Below are positions 34,123-45,620 of a DNA stretch of 64,000 nucleotides, in pieces. Within the stretch, counting starts at the first letter, position 1. Every line of letters begins with the position of its first letter. This DNA comes from Nostocoides sp. F2B08 (GTDB lineage: Bacteria > Actinomycetota > Actinomycetes > Actinomycetales > Dermatophilaceae), in assembly GCF_009184895.1 (NCBI RefSeq), contig NZ_WESE01000007.1, positions 124,001-188,000 of the forward strand. Reading direction: 5' to 3'. The notes under the pieces are model-generated. The model was not told the origin of the DNA and ran no database searches. It saw nothing but the letters and a program-made list of their open reading frames with translations. Position numbers and translations under genes: made by a program.

Positions 34123-34213
34123 GGGCCCGACCTGCTCCTTCGTGGCGGTCCGAACCGACCGGCGAAGCCGATCGCTGCGTGCGGCGGTGCGCGCAGGTGC
34201 GAGTCTAGTCAGC

Positions 34214-34834
34214 GTGGTGACTCTGTATGCGGACCTTCCGCAACGTCGTTCCCGGCAGCTTCTCGCCGACCTGCTCATGCTCTTGTGGGTGGTGACGTGG
34301 ATCCTCGTCGCGCGGTGGGTCCACGCCACGACCATGGAGCTCGCCGAGCCCGGACGACGCCTCGAGGAGGCGGGTGGTGCCTTCAGCGACCGGATGCTCG
34401 GCGCCGGCGACCGCGTCGACGGTCTCCCGCTCGTCGAGGACCGGTTGGCAGAGCCGCTGCGCGACGTCGCAGGAGTCGGGACCGAGATCGCGACGGCCGG
34501 CTCAGACCTCGTCACCGCGGTCGAGCGGGTGGCGCTCGTCTCGGCGGTGGTCACTGCGGCGGTGCCGATCGTCCTCGTCGGGGCGCTGTGGCTCACCCTC
34601 CGCCTTCGGTGGATCCGTGAGGCCACGGCGGCCGCGAGGTTCATCGACTCCACGGCCGACCTCGACCTCTTCGCCCTCCGGGCTCTGTCCCGTCAGCCGA
34701 TGACGGTGCTGGCCCGGATCAGCGACGACCCAGCCGGGGCGTGGCGGCGCGGTGAGGTCGACGTGATCGACGCGCTCGCCTACCTCGAGCTGGCGGACAC
34801 CGGCCTCAGTCCCGGTCGCCGTCTCCGTCGCTGA
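34214..34834 (+). CDS. Two-TM membrane protein, unknown
   Basis: 206 aa. The transmembrane helices are near residues 18-34 (LLMLLWVVTWILVARWV) and 110-130 (SAVVTAAVPIVLVGALW), with a ~75-residue helical loop between them that could be outside the cell. A C-terminal cytoplasmic domain follows. I recognise no domain. Start at GTG 34214 or 34217; TCTAGT lies 7 nt before the second, so the mRNA may be leaderless. It converges on hisS with 4 bases between the two stops. Confidence 0.65.
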   Translation: MVTLYADLPQRRSRQLLADLLMLLWVVTWILVARWVHATTMELAEPGRRLEEAGGAFSDRMLGAGDRVDGLPLVEDRLAEPLRDVAGVGTEIATAGSDLVTAVERVALVSAVVTAAVPIVLVGALWLTLRLRWIREATAAARFIDSTADLDLFALRALSRQPMTVLARISDDPAGAWRRGEVDVIDALAYLELADTGLSPGRRLRR

Positions 34835-34838
34835 GACG

Positions 34839-36173
34839 TCACCCGCCGACGACGGTCGGGTGCAGGTCGGCCGCCGGACACTCCCACGTCGCCGGGTCGG
34901 CCGGGACCTGCTCACCGGAGCGGATGTCCTTGACCTCGTCGCCTGGCCCGTCCGCGCCCGGGAACCAGACGTACGGGATGCCCCGGCGGTCCGCATACCG
35001 GATCTGCTTGCCGAACCGGTCGGCCCGGGGAGCGACCTCGCACGCGATGCCCCGGGCGCGCAGCGCGGTAGCGACTGCGGTCGAGGCCGGTCGGGAGTCC
35101 TCGTGGGTGACGGCCACGAGGACGGCCGACGGCGTGCTGCGGTTCGCTGTCAGGCCGCGCTTGGTCACCATGAGGTGCACGAGCCGAGAGACCCCGATCG
35201 AGATCCCGACACCCGGGTAGGTGGTCCGCCCGTCGCTCGCGAGGGCGTCGTAGCGGCCACCGGAGCACACCGATCCCCACTCCTCGTCGCCGACCAGCTG
35301 GGTCTCGTAGACGGTGCCGGTGTAGTAGTCCAGTCCCCGGGCGATCCGCAGGTCGGCGACGACGACGCCCGGGGCGACCGCGGCGGCCGTGTCGATGACC
35401 GCGGCGAGCGCCCGCAGGCCGTCCTCGAGGACGTCGTTGGTCACCCCGAGGGCACGGACTCGGTCGACGAAGCCGGCGTCCTCGGTGCGGATCGCGGCCA
35501 GCGCGAGGCACTGCTCTGCCTGCTCCGCGGTCGCGCCCGCCTCCAGGAGCAGCCGGGTGACGCCCGCGGGCCCGATCTTGTCGAGCTTGTCGACGATCCG
35601 GAGCGTGCCGGCGACGTCGGTCAGACCGATGCCCTGGTAGAAGCCCTCCGGGATCCTGCGGTTGTTGACCTGGATGCGGAACTCGCCGATCGGCAGTCTG
35701 GCGAAGGCCTCGGCGATGACGAGCGGCATCTCCGCCTCGAAGTGCGGAGCGAGCGTGTCCACGTCGACGACGTCGATGTCGGCCTGGGTGAACTCGCGGA
35801 AGCGTCCCTCCTGCGGGCGCTCTCCCCGCCAGACCTTCTGGATCTGGTAGCGGCGGAAGGGGAACGACAGCCGGCCGGCGTGCTCGAGCACGTACCGGGC
35901 GAACGGGACGGTGAGGTCGAAGTGCAGACCCAGATCGGACTCGCCGGACTCCTCCCCGCGGGCAGCGAGTCGGCCGACGGCGTAGATCTCCTTGTCCGTG
36001 TCACCGCCCTTGCCGACCAGTCGCTCGACGGGCTCGACGGCACGGGTCTCGATGGGCGCGAACCCGTGCAGCTCGAACACCTCGCGGATCGTGTCGAGGA
36101 AGGCCAGCTCGAGCAGTCGCTCGGCGGGCAGGAGCTCCGGGAAGCCCGAGAGCGGGGTCACCTTGGTCGCCAT
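34839..36173 (-). CDS. hisS: Histidyl-tRNA synthetase
   Basis: 444 aa. Class II motifs are seen: motif 2 region GERPQEGRFREFTQADIDVV, the histidine-binding RIARGLDYYTG, SGGRYDAL, and motif 3 GVGISIGVSRL. A C-terminal anticodon-binding domain follows. It charges tRNA-His. The ATG at 36173 has only a distant GAGG, so the translation signal is weak. It follows the metallo-hydrolase gene by 84 bases. Confidence 0.97.
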   Translation of the reverse strand: MATKVTPLSGFPELLPAERLLELAFLDTIREVFELHGFAPIETRAVEPVERLVGKGGDTDKEIYAVGRLAARGEESGESDLGLHFDLTVPFARYVLEHAGRLSFPFRRYQIQKVWRGERPQEGRFREFTQADIDVVDVDTLAPHFEAEMPLVIAEAFARLPIGEFRIQVNNRRIPEGFYQGIGLTDVAGTLRIVDKLDKIGPAGVTRLLLEAGATAEQAEQCLALAAIRTEDAGFVDRVRALGVTNDVLEDGLRALAAVIDTAAAVAPGVVVADLRIARGLDYYTGTVYETQLVGDEEWGSVCSGGRYDALASDGRTTYPGVGISIGVSRLVHLMVTKRGLTANRSTPSAVLVAVTHEDSRPASTAVATALRARGIACEVAPRADRFGKQIRYADRRGIPYVWFPGADGPGDEVKDIRSGEQVPADPATWECPAADLHPTVVGG

Positions 36174-36250
36174 GGGGTATGCGTGGGTCCTCGTCGTAGG
36201 GAAGCAGCGGTCGAGATCGTGGTCGGGTCACGTCCGATGCCGGACGGTCT

Positions 36251-36286
36251 GGGACGGTCAGAGATTCTGGGACGGTCGGAGATTCT
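36251..36286. repeat. Tandem 18-bp duplication at gene end
   Basis: Units 36251-36268 and 36269-36286 read GGGACGGTC(A/G)GAGATTCT. The single difference changes CGA (Arg) to TGA (stop) on the minus strand and sets the end of the metallo-hydrolase gene. Confidence 0.85.
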
Positions 36287-36971
36287 GGAGGAAGGGGTTG
36301 GTCCCCCGTTCGCGGCCGATGGTCGTCGCCGGCCCGTGCCCGGTGAGCACGAGAGTGGGATCCGGCAGGGGCAGCACGACGTCCCGCAGCGAGCGCTCCA
36401 TGGCCGAATGATCGCCGCCGGGAAGGTCCGTGCGGCCGATCGAGCCGGCGAAGAGGACGTCGCCGGAGAGCAGGGTGGACGTCAGGTCGTGGTCCGACCC
36501 GAGCCCGTCCGGAACGGTGGGGAGTCTGAACATCACCGATCCCTCGGTGTGGCCGGGGGCGTGGAGGATCTCCAGGTCGAGACCGGCCAGGCCCAGGCGC
36601 TCCCCGTCGGAGACCTCGACGACGTTCGACGGCTCGCTCCAGGCGGCGGCGCGCCCGAACTGCTGTTCGAGCATGGCGACGAGGCCGGGTTCCAGCGTCC
36701 TGACCGGGTCCACGAGGCGGTAGCGGTCGGCGTGATGGATGTAGGCCGCCGTTTCGCCGCCGCATACCGGCGTCACCGAGTAGACGTGGTCGAGGTGACC
36801 GTGGGTCAGGAGGACCGCCGCCGGCCGCAGGCGATGCTGGCGGAGGATCTCGGCGATCCGGTCCTCGACGCCGATCCCCGGGTCGACGATGACGCATTCC
36901 TCGCCGGCCGAGGTTGCGAGCACGTAGCAGTTCGTCGCGAACGCGGCGGCGGGGAAGGCGACGGTGAGCAC
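36258..36971 (-). CDS. Metallo-beta-lactamase-fold hydrolase
   Basis: 237 aa. The zinc motif THGHLDH (about 56-62), then a conserved His in PGHTEGS and Asp in SGDVLF, place it in the glyoxalase-II-like MBL family. It could be a hydroxyacylglutathione or mycothiol-type thioester hydrolase; this is not specified by the sequence. It starts at GTG with TAGGCT 6 nt upstream and no Shine-Dalgarno. The C-terminus is created inside a tandem 18-base duplication (36251-36286), where one copy has TGA and the other CGA. Confidence 0.85.
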   Translation of the reverse strand: MLTVAFPAAAFATNCYVLATSAGEECVIVDPGIGVEDRIAEILRQHRLRPAAVLLTHGHLDHVYSVTPVCGGETAAYIHHADRYRLVDPVRTLEPGLVAMLEQQFGRAAAWSEPSNVVEVSDGERLGLAGLDLEILHAPGHTEGSVMFRLPTVPDGLGSDHDLTSTLLSGDVLFAGSIGRTDLPGGDHSAMERSLRDVVLPLPDPTLVLTGHGPATTIGRERGTNPFLQNLRPSQNL

Positions 36972-36977
36972 CCGGTC

Positions 36978-36996
36978 AGCCTAGTCGTCCTAGGAT
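36978..36996. promoter_or_regulatory. Overlapping divergent leaderless promoters
   Basis: TAGGCT on the minus strand (36978-36983) precedes the metallo-hydrolase GTG by 6 nt, and TAGGAT on the plus strand (36991-36996) precedes the cyclophilin GTG by 8 nt. Only 7 bases separate the two -10 boxes, so each -35 region falls at the other gene's start codon. Confidence 0.6.
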
Positions 36997-37004
36997 GTGC
37001 GCTT

Positions 37005-37856
37005 GTGTCGACCAGGAACCGCAGGCCGGCGAGAGCGCACAAGGCCACCCAGCAACAACAACGCGACCGTGCGCGTCGCCGCGCCGCGCGTCGGGAGAAG
37101 GCCGCTGCGACCCGTCGAACGCGGAGGCGACGCACCCTCTATGCCGTCCTGGCCGCCCTCGCCGTGCTCGCACTGGTGCTGGTCGTCGTGGTCCTCGTCG
37201 ATGCGCTCGGATCGGACCCGCCCGACGAGACCACACCCGCGGCCGTGGTGACGACCACCCCGACGGTTTCAGTACCCGACAACTGCACGCCGGCGCCCCC
37301 GGCCCCCGGGACGGAAGCGAGGCTGGAGCTGCCGCCGCCCGAGGACGCGGCGGGCCGGACCTTCGAGGCCGTCGTGACGACCAACTGCGGGGACATCGTG
37401 ATCGAGCTCGACGGCACCGGGGCCCCGCAGACGGTGGCGTCGTTCCTGCAGCTGTCCCGACTGGACTTCTACCGCGACTCCCCGTGCCACCGGCTGCTCG
37501 ACGCCGACAACATCGTTCTGCAGTGCGGCGACCCGACCGGGACCGGTCAGGGCGGTCCCGGATACGGCTTCGGCGTAGAGTCCGTGCCGGACGACGGGCG
37601 CTATCCCCGCGGAACCGTCGCCATGGCTCGCACCTCGGACGTCGAGCGGGGCACAGGCAGCCAGTTCTTCATCGTGGCCGCGGACTCGTCCTGGCCTCCC
37701 GAGGACGGCGGATACACGATCTTCGGTAACGTCACATCCGGTATGGAGATCATCGACCAGGTCGTCGCCGCCGGAGTCGACGGCGGCGGAGTCGACGGTG
37801 CCCCTGCCCTGCCCCTCAGCATCCTGCGGATCGCTGTCACCGAGAAGAAGGTCTGA
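37005..37856 (+). CDS. Cyclophilin-type peptidyl-prolyl isomerase, membrane-anchored
   Basis: 283 aa. A strongly basic N-terminus (about 45 residues of Arg, Lys, Gln) leads to a single transmembrane helix (LYAVLAALAVLALVLVVVVLV), a Pro/Thr linker, and a cyclophilin domain with FYRDSPCHRLL, GYGFGVESV, GTVAMAR and GSQFFIV. It should fold proteins outside the membrane. The Phe and Arg active-site residues are present in altered form. The GTG start has no ribosome-binding site and follows TAGGAT by 8 nt. Confidence 0.92.
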   Translation: MSTRNRRPARAHKATQQQQRDRARRRAARREKAAATRRTRRRRTLYAVLAALAVLALVLVVVVLVDALGSDPPDETTPAAVVTTTPTVSVPDNCTPAPPAPGTEARLELPPPEDAAGRTFEAVVTTNCGDIVIELDGTGAPQTVASFLQLSRLDFYRDSPCHRLLDADNIVLQCGDPTGTGQGGPGYGFGVESVPDDGRYPRGTVAMARTSDVERGTGSQFFIVAADSSWPPEDGGYTIFGNVTSGMEIIDQVVAAGVDGGGVDGAPALPLSILRIAVTEKKV

Positions 37857-37857
37857 C

Positions 37858-39558
37858 GTGAGCACCGACACCCCGAACGAGCCGACCCCCGCGATCCCGG
37901 ACGAGGTGGTCGAGGAGCAGTCGGCGCCCGATCAGGCGACGAACACAGCAGCGACGACCACACCGGCGGCGGCCGACGAGACAACTCCCGACGTGACTGT
38001 GGAGGCGGCCGCGCAGGACTCGCCCGCCCCGGAGTCGGCTGCGGAAAGACCGACAACAGAGACGGCCGCTCCGGACTCGACCGCAGACGAAGAAGCCGGT
38101 GCCGAGCAGGCCGGTGACGAGCCCACACACGTCGAGCCGGCGGCCGCGGACCAGCAGCTCTCCGGTGGATCGGCTCCAGCACTCGAGGAGGCGGTCATCC
38201 CGGCCCGGCCCGCTCCCCCGCGGCCTCCCGTTCCCAGCCCCGCTGCCCTGGCAGCGCGGATCGGGACAGCGCGTCCCGCCCCACCGGCTACCACCGCGGA
38301 CCACTCCGAGTCCGCCCGCTTCGGCCGGGTGGCCGAGGACGGGACGGTGTTCGTGCGCAGGGGCACCGACGAGATCGCCGTCGGGTCCTACCCCGGCGCC
38401 GGGCCGGACGAGGCGCTGCAGTACTTCGCCCGCAAGTACGACGAGCTGTACGGCATGACCGAACTCCTCGAGCAGCGGCTCACCGGCTCGAGCGAGCTCA
38501 CCGCCAAGGACGCGGCCGAGCAGTTGACGCATCTGTCCGAGCAGGCCGCAGAGCCGACCTTCGTCGGCGACCTGGAGGCGCTGCACGCCCGGCTGGAGAG
38601 CATCGGCATCCTCATCGACCGCCGGCGCGAGGAGGAGTCGGCCCAGCGCGCGGCGGCCAAGGCCACCGCGCTCGCCGAACGTGAGGCCCTCGTCGTCCGA
38701 GCCGAGAACATCGCCGCCCAGGACCCGCAACGAACCCAGTGGAAGCGCAGCGGCGAGGAACTGCGAACCCTGTTCGAGGAGTGGAAGGCGCACCAGCGTT
38801 CGGGTGCCCGCCTCGACAAGCCGGTCGAGGCAGAGCTGTGGCACCGCTTCAGCGCCGCGCGCGGCGCCTTCGACAAGGCCCGCCGAGCCCACTTCTCCGA
38901 GCTGGAAGCCAGCCAGTCGGAGGCCAAGGCCGCCAAGGAGAGCCTGGTCCGCGAGGCCGAGCAGCTGTCCGGAAGTCGGGACTGGGGTCCGACGGCGCGT
39001 GAGTTCAAGCGGCTCATGGACCGCTGGCGGGCGGCAGGACGGGCGGGACGTGCGGACGATGACGCATTGTGGGCGCGGTTCAAGGCCGCCCAGGACGCGT
39101 TCTTCGCCGCCAAGGACGAGGTCGCGGCCGCCGAGGACCAGGAGTTCCGCGCCAACCTGGCCGTCAAGGAACAGCTGCTGGCCGAGGCCGAAGGTCTGCT
39201 CCCGATTCGCGACCTCGAGGCGACCAAGTCGGCCCTCCGATCCATCCAGGACAGGTGGGACAGGGCCGGCAAGGTGCCCCGCGCCGACATCGACCGGACC
39301 GAGAAGGGGATCCGTCGGGTGGAGCAGGCGGTCCGCGACGCAGAGCAACGCCAGTGGTCCTCGTCGAACCCCGAGGCTCGCGCCCGGGCGCAGAGCCTCG
39401 TCGAGCAGCTCGAGCGCGCAGTCGCAGACCTCGAACGTGATCTGGCCAACGCCGAGGCCAAGGGCAACGACAAGAAGGCGGCCGAGGCCCGGTCAGCGAT
39501 CCAGGGCCGTCAGGCACTGCTGGACCAGGCTCGCTCGGCATTGACCGAGTTCAGCTGA
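37858..39558 (+). CDS. DUF349 repeat protein
   Basis: 566 aa. An acidic low-complexity N-terminus (about 150 residues, Thr/Pro/Ala/Glu) is followed by FGRVAEDGTVFVRR and at least three DUF349 helical repeats (for example ELWHRFSAARGAFDKARRAHF and ALWARFKAAQDAFFAAK), then a long coiled coil. DUF349 proteins may bind nucleic acid or ribosomes; no role is proven. The GTG is one base past the cyclophilin stop with GAAGG upstream, so it is translated from the same mRNA. Confidence 0.85.
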   Translation: MSTDTPNEPTPAIPDEVVEEQSAPDQATNTAATTTPAAADETTPDVTVEAAAQDSPAPESAAERPTTETAAPDSTADEEAGAEQAGDEPTHVEPAAADQQLSGGSAPALEEAVIPARPAPPRPPVPSPAALAARIGTARPAPPATTADHSESARFGRVAEDGTVFVRRGTDEIAVGSYPGAGPDEALQYFARKYDELYGMTELLEQRLTGSSELTAKDAAEQLTHLSEQAAEPTFVGDLEALHARLESIGILIDRRREEESAQRAAAKATALAEREALVVRAENIAAQDPQRTQWKRSGEELRTLFEEWKAHQRSGARLDKPVEAELWHRFSAARGAFDKARRAHFSELEASQSEAKAAKESLVREAEQLSGSRDWGPTAREFKRLMDRWRAAGRAGRADDDALWARFKAAQDAFFAAKDEVAAAEDQEFRANLAVKEQLLAEAEGLLPIRDLEATKSALRSIQDRWDRAGKVPRADIDRTEKGIRRVEQAVRDAEQRQWSSSNPEARARAQSLVEQLERAVADLERDLANAEAKGNDKKAAEARSAIQGRQALLDQARSALTEFS

Positions 39559-39575
39559 GCTCCGGCGAGGTCACG

Positions 39576-41909
<2,334 letters not shown>

Positions 41910-42005
41910 AGCGAGATGGTAGTCCAGCGACCTGGACGGGCCGTTCGCCGTGTCCGGCGTGGTGTCCCGGGGCGTCTTAAGTGGGGTCGGGTCGGGAGAC
42001 GGAGG

Positions 42006-42566
42006 TCAGACGGTGTGCAGTGCCCAGACCGACCGTCCGGGCAGAGCGGCTCGGCCGTCGAGGAAACCGAGCTCGACGATCACCGCGATGTCGGCGACCA
42101 CACCCCCGGCCGTCTCGACGAGGTCGGCCGCGGCTGCGGCAGTGCCGCCCGTGGCGAGGACGTCGTCGACGAGGAGGACCCGGTCGGCGTGGGTGAAGGC
42201 ATCCTGGTGCACCTCGACGGTCGCGCTGCCGTACTCGAGCTCGTAGGAGATGCTGTGGCGGTCCCGCGGGAGCTTGCCCGCCTTGCGGATGAGGACGAGC
42301 CCCACGCCCAGCTCGTACGCCAGCGCCGCACCGAAGACGAAGCCACGGGACTCGATCCCGGCGACTGCGTCGACCCGGCCACGGTAGCGCTCGGCCATGG
42401 CGCGCACGACGGTCCGGAAGGCGGGGCCGTCCTGGAGAAGTGGCGTGATGTCCTTGAACACCACGCCCGGAGTCGGGAAGTCGGGGACGTCGACGAGGTG
42501 CTCGGCGACCACCGTCCCGGCGTCGGCTCGGTCCGTCCCCGGCGACGCCGTCTCCTCCTGTGTCAT
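42006..42566 (-). CDS. apt: Adenine phosphoribosyltransferase
   Basis: 186 aa. The PRPP-binding motif VLLVDDVLATGGTA, with DFPTPGVVFKDITPLL at the N-terminus and AGIESRGFVFGAALA, is diagnostic of Apt, which salvages adenine to AMP. The start has no strong ribosome-binding site. It lies 43 bases after secF; the apt-relA order behind secDF is conserved in actinomycetes. Confidence 0.96.
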   Translation of the reverse strand: MTQEETASPGTDRADAGTVVAEHLVDVPDFPTPGVVFKDITPLLQDGPAFRTVVRAMAERYRGRVDAVAGIESRGFVFGAALAYELGVGLVLIRKAGKLPRDRHSISYELEYGSATVEVHQDAFTHADRVLLVDDVLATGGTAAAAADLVETAGGVVADIAVIVELGFLDGRAALPGRSVWALHTV

Positions 42567-42609
42567 CCGTCCCACCTTCGCCAGTCCCGATCCACCGCTG
42601 TGTCCGTGC

Positions 42610-43800
42610 TCAGCGCTTCGACTTGGGCGCCCTCTTCGGCTGGTTCCGTGGCCCGGTCTGAGCGTACTTGTGCACGGCGCGGCCGGTGAGCGTCGCAGCC
42701 GCCGCGGGCTCGTCGTCCATGGACCGTTGACCGCCGGTCGGCTCCGAACCCACCAGCGCCCCATCGTCGAGCTCGTCGTGGTGGCCCGGCTCGTGCGATC
42801 GCGCCGCGGCAGCCTCCTTGGCGCGGGCGTTCTGGTGGCGCAGTGCCTTCTTCTCCAACGCCTTGACGTCGTCGTCCTTCGAGCGGAGCCAGACCAGGAG
42901 CGGGGTCGCGACGATGATCGAGGAGTAGGCGCCGACGGCGATACCGATGAACAGCGCCAGTGCAAGGTCGAGCAGGGTCCCCGGGCCGATGAAGAAGAAC
43001 CCGACGATGAGAAGGGCGCTGATCGGCAGCAGGGTCGTCACGGTGGTGTTGAGGGACCGGATCAGGGTCTGGTTGACCGCTCGGTTCGCCGCCTGCGAGA
43101 AGGTCACCCGGCCGGTCTCGAAGGCCATCGTCGTGTTCTCACGGACCTTGTCGAAGACGACGACGTTGTCGTACAGCGAGTACCCGAGGATCGTGAGGAA
43201 GCCGATGACTGACGCCGGTGAGACCTCGAACCCGCTCAAGGCGTAGATCCCCACGGTGATGAACACGTCGTGCGCCAGGGCGACCAGCGCGGCCAGGGAC
43301 ATCTTCCAGTTGCGGAAGTAGACCGCCATGAGGATCGCGACGAGGACGACGAACCAGGCCAGTGCCTGCAGGGCGTTGCTCGAGACGCTCTGGCCCCATG
43401 AGGGGCCGACGAAGGACGCCGAGACGGCTTCGTCGGAGACGTCGAACTCCTGGGCGAGCGCTGACCGGACCTCACTACTCTGGGTATCCTCAAGCCGCTC
43501 GGTCTGCACCCGCACCGTCCCGCCGCCGACGAGGGTCACGTTGACGGCCTGGTTCGGCACGACGCTGCGAACGGCCTCGCGCGCGCGGCTCTCGAAGCCG
43601 TCGGTCGCGCTGGCGCTGACGCGGAACTCGGAGCCGCCGCGGAACTCCAGGCCGAGGTTGAGTCCGCGGACGAAGAATCCGATGGCCGCGAGCAGCAGCA
43701 GGATCAGGGAGATGACGAGGAACTTCTTGCTGTTCTCGACGAACCGGATGGTCCGCTTGCCGGTGTAGAGGTCGTTGCCGAGCTGAGCGAGCTGTCCCAT
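42610..43800 (-). CDS. secF: Protein translocase subunit SecF
   Basis: 396 aa, six transmembrane helices with a periplasmic-side domain after helix 1 (FRGGSEFRV). GYSLYDNVVVFDKVREN in helix 4-5 and RSLNTTVTTLLP are SecF signatures. With SecD it uses the proton motive force to complete protein export. A charged C-terminal tail of about 90 residues ends in KRAPKSKR. The ATG shares one base with the secD stop (TGATG). Confidence 0.96.
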   Translation of the reverse strand: MGQLAQLGNDLYTGKRTIRFVENSKKFLVISLILLLLAAIGFFVRGLNLGLEFRGGSEFRVSASATDGFESRAREAVRSVVPNQAVNVTLVGGGTVRVQTERLEDTQSSEVRSALAQEFDVSDEAVSASFVGPSWGQSVSSNALQALAWFVVLVAILMAVYFRNWKMSLAALVALAHDVFITVGIYALSGFEVSPASVIGFLTILGYSLYDNVVVFDKVRENTTMAFETGRVTFSQAANRAVNQTLIRSLNTTVTTLLPISALLIVGFFFIGPGTLLDLALALFIGIAVGAYSSIIVATPLLVWLRSKDDDVKALEKKALRHQNARAKEAAAARSHEPGHHDELDDGALVGSEPTGGQRSMDDEPAAAATLTGRAVHKYAQTGPRNQPKRAPKSKR

Positions 43801-45566
43801 CAGCGGGCCCCCTCCAGGATCGGGCCGCGGACGCGTCCTCGGCCGGCGTACTTGGGATTGCGGGCCTCGAGCAGCTGGGGATTGAGTCCCGACCACGGGT
43901 GCCCCTCGCCGAAGAAGGGCTTGCGGACGAGCCACTGCATCATCGGCTTGGTGAAGAAGAAGACGATGATGAGGTCGATGATCGTCGTCAGGCCGAGCGT
44001 GAACGCGAATCCGCGGACATTGGAGCTGGCGAGCGCGTAGAGCGTGCCCGCGGCGAGGAGGGTGACGGCATCTCCCGCGAGAATCGTGCGGGATGCTCGC
44101 TCCCAGCCGGCATCGACCGCACTACGCACCGTCCGACCGTCACGCACCTCGTCGCGGATCCGCTCGAAGAAGACGATGAAGGAGTCGGCGGTGATACCGA
44201 CGGCGACGATCAGACCGGTGATGCCGGCCAGATCGAGCCGGTAGTTGTACCGCCACCCGAGGATCGTCACGACGAGGTAGACGATGATCCCGGCCAGGAT
44301 GAGCGACGCGATCGTCACGAAACCGAGGACGCGGTACTGGAAGAGCGAGTAGACGAAGACGAGGAGCATCCCGATCATTCCGGCCACCAGACCCAACCTC
44401 AGCTGCTCGCCTCCGAGCAGAGGGCTGATCTGGTCGCGGGTCTCGAGCTCGAACGAGATCGGCAAGGCGCCGAACTTCAGCTGCTGGGCCAGCGTCTGCG
44501 CCTCCTCGAGCGTGAAGGCGCCGGTGATCGAGGCGCGCCCGTCGAGAATGGCGGACTGGAAGAACGGGGCCACGATGACCTGCTGGTCCAGGACCGCCGC
44601 CAGCTGGTTGCGGGGGGCCGGCAGCTGGACCATCTCCGTGCTGATCTGACCGTAGGCCTCACGGGCGTCGCCGGTGAGCTCCAGGGCGATCTCGACGGTG
44701 TTGGTCGGCTGACCGGTCGGGCCGGCCTGGTACCCGGCACTCGCGTCAGCGATCCCGCTTCCGTCGACGACGACGGGGCCGAGGATGTACTTCTCCGTCC
44801 CTGTGTCACGGCAGGCGACGACCGCGGTGTCGGGGTCCTGCTCCGTGGTCGTGTCGTCGCCGCCGGTGCAGGTCAGGGACTCGAACTCAGCGATGAGCTC
44901 GTCCGTGATCCACGCCGGGTCCGTGGCGCTGGTCGGCTCACCGGTCGGCGCCGGGGCGACCGGCTCCGTCGCGGTCGGCTCGGGCGTAGGCTCCGCGGTT
45001 TCGGTCGCCTCGGCCGCGAATCCCTCGGGTACGGGTCCGCTGTTCGTCGTCGGGCTCGCGGCCGGAGTGGCGGCCTCGGTCGGACTCGCGGTGGACCCGT
45101 CGGTGGGCGTGGCGCCCCCGGTCGGAGTACCTGTCGGGGTCTCCGTGGGTGCCGGTGTCAGACCGCCGACCGGCTGAACGACCAGGACCGGCCTGAACTG
45201 CAGCTGCGAGGAACGCCGGATGGCGTCTTCGACCTCCTGCGGCGGCACGCCCGGCATGCTGACGACGATGTTGCGCCCACCCTGCGTGGTGACCTCGGCG
45301 CCGGTGATGCCTCCGGCATCGGCCCGCTGGGAGATGATGTCGCGGGCCTGGTCGAGCTGCTCCTCCTGGATCTCGGTCTCCTGCCCCGACAGAACCGGGG
45401 TGAGGACGAGCTGCGTGCCACCCTCGAGGTCGAGTCCGAGCTTCGGGGTGAGCTGGGCGCTGCCCCACTGACTGCCCGCGAAGAGGAGCACGACGAGGGC
45501 GACGATGAAGGCCGCGAATCCGGCGAGAACCCGACCGGGGCGGGCATGAGTGGTCTGCGAAGGCAT
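43800..45566 (-). CDS. secD: Protein translocase subunit SecD
   Basis: 588 aa. A first helix, LGLDLEGGTQLVL, a large P1 domain, and six helices with ITADSFIVFFERIRDEVRDGR match SecD. The P1 domain holds an unusual ~85-residue insertion rich in Thr, Pro, Glu and Ala (PTGTPTGGATPT and similar), probably a flexible linker. ATG 45566 follows yajC by 54 bases in the same direction, giving a yajC-secD-secF operon. Confidence 0.96.
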   Translation of the reverse strand: MPSQTTHARPGRVLAGFAAFIVALVVLLFAGSQWGSAQLTPKLGLDLEGGTQLVLTPVLSGQETEIQEEQLDQARDIISQRADAGGITGAEVTTQGGRNIVVSMPGVPPQEVEDAIRRSSQLQFRPVLVVQPVGGLTPAPTETPTGTPTGGATPTDGSTASPTEAATPAASPTTNSGPVPEGFAAEATETAEPTPEPTATEPVAPAPTGEPTSATDPAWITDELIAEFESLTCTGGDDTTTEQDPDTAVVACRDTGTEKYILGPVVVDGSGIADASAGYQAGPTGQPTNTVEIALELTGDAREAYGQISTEMVQLPAPRNQLAAVLDQQVIVAPFFQSAILDGRASITGAFTLEEAQTLAQQLKFGALPISFELETRDQISPLLGGEQLRLGLVAGMIGMLLVFVYSLFQYRVLGFVTIASLILAGIIVYLVVTILGWRYNYRLDLAGITGLIVAVGITADSFIVFFERIRDEVRDGRTVRSAVDAGWERASRTILAGDAVTLLAAGTLYALASSNVRGFAFTLGLTTIIDLIIVFFFTKPMMQWLVRKPFFGEGHPWSGLNPQLLEARNPKYAGRGRVRGPILEGAR

Positions 45567-45620
45567 GCTGTCTCTAGTGGTCTGTCTGTGGTCGGGAACT
45601 CTGGTGGTCGGCGATGAGGA

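Noticed and set aside
41922-41937. GTCCAG-CGAC-CTGGAC hairpin before relA, first taken as a terminator of apt.
   Set aside because: It is more than 65 bases past the apt stop, has only a 6-bp stem, and overlaps the upstream part of the relA promoter; its role is unclear.
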